Part shown: piece after piece, positions 61,810-64,000 of the stretch
Layout of the letters: the number at the start of each line of letters is the position of its first letter
How positions within the stretch are numbered: the stretch's first letter is position 1
NCBI GenBank assembly: GCA_029582155.1
Contig: CM055897.1
Location: 3,393,001-3,457,000 of the forward strand
Source: Panopea generosa
Taxonomy: Eukaryota > Mollusca > Bivalvia > Adapedonta > Hiatellidae
Direction of reading: 5' to 3'
DNA length: 64,000 nt
Notes under the pieces: generated by a model
The model's database searches: none
Told to the model about the DNA's origin: nothing
The model's input: the letters and a program-made list of their open reading frames with translations, nothing else
Made by a program: the position numbers and the translations under genes

Positions 61810-62158
61810 AGGTATACAGTGGTGGAAGGACGTCAGTTACATTCAGAGTCATGGATATGCATTGCATGGCTTTATCCATCAATAAACCTTACTTCTGTTC
61901 CACCAATTTTTTTCTTTAATACTTAAAAACCTGACTATGTTTAGACTGGTTGTGATTTATTACATAATAAATACAAATGAAACCATATACAGTTTTACTG
62001 GACCCAGTCTAAAATCATGATTATCCGGCAATTTTTCTTAGATTTAAGTTTTTAAGTATTTGAATATATGTTGGTGAAACAGGAGCCTGGTAACATACAA
62101 TCTGTGACGTGTTTATGACGTTAAATATCATTTAAACAATTCAAAAATAAATAAATAG
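61810..62158 (+). repeat. SINE family E copy split by a MITE
   Basis: The first part (61810-61886: GTGGTGGAAGGACGTC, AGTTACATTCAGAGTC) resumes after the MITE as GTGACGTGTTTATGACG, TTAAATATCATTTAAAC (62093-62158). The equivalent words are adjacent in the copy at 61641-61779. Confidence 0.6.
61887..62090. mobile_element. 204-bp MITE, copy 2, inserted in a SINE
   Basis: It has the same length and ends as 2754-2957, with CTTCTGTTCCACCAA at the left and TTGGTGAAACAGGAGCC at the right, and internal AGTCTAAAATCATGAT. The right flank is TA (62091-62092). The left flank is AA, presumably a mutated TA. The left end is more decayed than in copy 1. Confidence 0.85.
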
Positions 62159-62275
62159 CTTCTTCCATAAAAATGTTAACACACTTCCGGTTGTCACTCT
62201 TTGTTGAAAAGTATATAATGAATAAACTAATGGATAAAACATCGATATGTTCGTCGAGTTCTTCCATGCCACGTG

Positions 62276-62490
62276 GGCGCTGTCGTTTAATGACCACTTA
62301 CCTCTCACCGCTGAAGACGTGGGTTTGAGTTTCGTATACTCCAAACAATTTATGTGAGAAGTTTGCCAGTTTCTTGCAGAAGGACGGTGGTTCTATTCAG
62401 ATCCATTCTAAGGTCTTCATCTACATTTAAAACTTGAATATGCCATATATAACATTTCACGTGTTGAACAGTGCGTTAAACCTAATTAAA
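62276..62490 (+). repeat. tRNA-derived SINE, family E, copy 2 (longest)
   Basis: TTTAATGACCACTTACC, B-box-like GACGTGGGTTTGAGTTTC, ATGTGAGAAGTTTGCC, GCAGAAGGACGGTGGTTC and the tail TTGAACAGTGCGTTAAACC followed by A-rich DNA. It defines the family for the other fragments. Confidence 0.75.
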
Positions 62491-63191
62491 AAAAAAGAAG
62501 TGATCTGTTCAGAAATTTACATGTGTAACATGTACTTAATGACTAAGAACATTATCTAAACTTATCTAAAATCATCAGATTTAGCATGAACGTATTGCAC
62601 TTCTCGGGCTGACGATTTATTTTCTAATTTGAAATGTTGAGAATAAATTCATAAATGAATATTACCATGAAAGAACTAAAATACAGATGGTGGCATTTAC
62701 AAAGCACTTATCTACAGAGGTTATATACGTCATTTTATAAAGATGTGGGTGCCTTGAGACACTTAATTTACTTAAAATGACATTATGTTTACGATATTAA
62801 ACAGAATACCACTCTAAAGATGGCAAGAATATGTTAAAATTACGAAATGATTCTACTTAAAAAGTATATGTTGTGACTAATCACCAATATAAAAATAATT
62901 GGTTCAGCAAATTAGCTTGAAAGGCCACTTAAGATGTTAGTCTGCATCTGTTGCCAGTTAAGACAACGCGTTTTTTTACATGCTGAAACTATTACTCTAT
63001 ACAGTTATAATAAGGTCGGAAGTACCCTGTACAATAGCTTCATGGCGTCGTTATTTCTAGTTCTAAGTTCTAGTACATGTATCGATTGATCAAGATGTAT
63101 AGAAACATGTCGTCTGTTGCTCTGTATTACCACATTGTCCTTCAGACATCATTTGTTAAGTAATATTTGGTTTGTGTTTATTTTCCATTAT
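62491..63191. other. AT-rich intergenic sequence
   Basis: Nothing recognised. Confidence 0.45.
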
Positions 63192-63356
63192 TTAATACAT
63201 TCTTTTAATAAATGGAATCACTTTATAACTAACTTGTTTAACATGTGATGCACCAGCCAAAGGAGATAAACAACTAGCTTTACCAGGGTACAGACATGAG
63301 TGTGTTGCTGCACAAGATGAACAGCTTATGTAGTTCAATAACAATAAAGTAACCAT
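63192..63356 (-). CDS. Hypothetical small Cys-containing ORF, 54 aa
   Basis: From the ATG at 63356 the frame begins MVTLLLLNYISCSSCAA, which has the hydrophobic shape of a signal peptide. It has cysteines at 12, 15, 21 and 29 and ends in a basic segment. I see no splice sites, Kozak-like context, promoter or poly(A) signal that I can defend, and I recognise no family. The less AT-rich composition (GCACCAGCCAAAGG region) sets it apart from its flanks. It may be a chance ORF. Confidence 0.2.
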   Translation of the reverse strand: MVTLLLLNYISCSSCAATHSCLYPGKASCLSPLAGASHVKQVSYKVIPFIKRMY

Positions 63357-64000
63357 GGATATATCCAATCTCAAGTTACAACTGTATGTCTGCTCTCATT
63401 TTCTAGTACGACACTGATTTAGTACAACTTTTGCTACTATGCATTCCAATGTTTTGACACCTGTTGGAACTTGTTATCTTATTTCAAAGCAAAACAATAA
63501 GAAAAAATAAGTTCATTTTCCATCACATGAATAAACTTAAAATAAAGTAAACCAAAATGTATGCTTTCTTTTTCCTTTAAGTGTATATATATATATGAAT
63601 GAATGTTACAACTTGACTGATACATATATTTGTACGGTTTGTTTAGAGATGGCCCACCCCGACCCTCACAGACCTATTACGGGGTGATTAAATAGATCAC
63701 TTTTCAATGATTGAAATTAAAAGAAAAAATCTTAATATTTATTGAATTTATTATAAGTATTCCTTATTGTCAATGCTACGTCTCCTATTTGTTACATGCT
63801 TTCTTATATTTTATCATGCATTTAAATCATATCTATTGGATAAAATCAATTTTTAAAGTATTTTACTCTTCGATAAAACTTCTAGTGCCGGTGTAACATT
63901 AAAATTTGATCCTGTTGAAAATTGACCCGGGTCACATTTCAACATTAAATTCTGCTCAAAAAAGTAGTTGAAAACTGATCAGTGTTAAAATTTTAATCAG
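63357..64000. other. AT-rich intergenic sequence to window end
   Basis: CACCCCG and CGGGGTG near 63655 and 63678 are inverted. The last 100 bases hold GTTGAAAATTGACCCG followed by related words (CATTTCAACATTAAA, AGTTGAAAACTGATC, AGTGTTAAAATTTTAATC) and look like the start of a further repeat cut by the window edge. Confidence 0.4.

Overview
This window looks like AT-rich, gene-poor nuclear DNA from an invertebrate animal, most likely a bivalve mollusc. There are no operons and no long conserved ORFs. The sequence is full of tRNA-derived SINEs with Pol III A/B boxes and a CAAT-rich tail, small inverted-repeat elements (MITEs), minisatellites, and a fragment of a repeat (near 42.35 kb) that I recall from bivalve genomes. 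The bivalve assignment is an inference from these repeats, not from a diagnostic gene.

Layout. 0-7 kb: SINEs, then an old direct segmental duplication (about 965-4020 and 4729-7085). The first copy carries three insertions that the second lacks: a SINE, a piggyBac-like MITE with TTAA flanks, and a 204-bp TA-flanked MITE. 7-10.8 kb: a short reverse-transcriptase relic, a 38-bp tandem repeat and a 1.6-kb array of a 16-bp unit. 12-17 kb: two SINEs and a 2.4-kb array of a 79-bp unit. 20-21 kb (minus strand): the one convincing gene, a two-exon model with TATA box, initiator, splice sites and an 84-residue secreted six-cysteine peptide. 22.3-23.1 kb: a cluster of three SINE families. 24.5-26.7 kb: a CT microsatellite, a 21-bp array and a related dyad. 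26.8-35.2 kb: SINEs, a degenerate 50-bp repeat, a compound palindrome, a large fold-back hairpin and a MITE interrupted by a SINE. 35-44.5 kb: almost featureless. 44.6-49.1 kb: a 4.5-kb array of a 48-bp unit with higher-order structure; it is stop-free in four of six frames and so yields long spurious ORFs. 54-63 kb: a degenerate 34-bp repeat, possible isolated exons, and minus-strand relics resembling a DEDDh exonuclease and a Mutator-like transposase N-terminus, plus further SINEs, one of them split by the second copy of the 204-bp MITE.

The long ORFs (537, 677, 448 and 380 codons) are best explained by tandem repeats whose consensus has few stop codons, not by protein genes. About 9 kb of the 64 kb is tandem array. 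The items most worth following up are the small secreted-peptide gene, the higher-order 48-bp array, the two-way segmental duplication used as a clock for MITE/SINE insertion, and the 30.8-kb hairpin.
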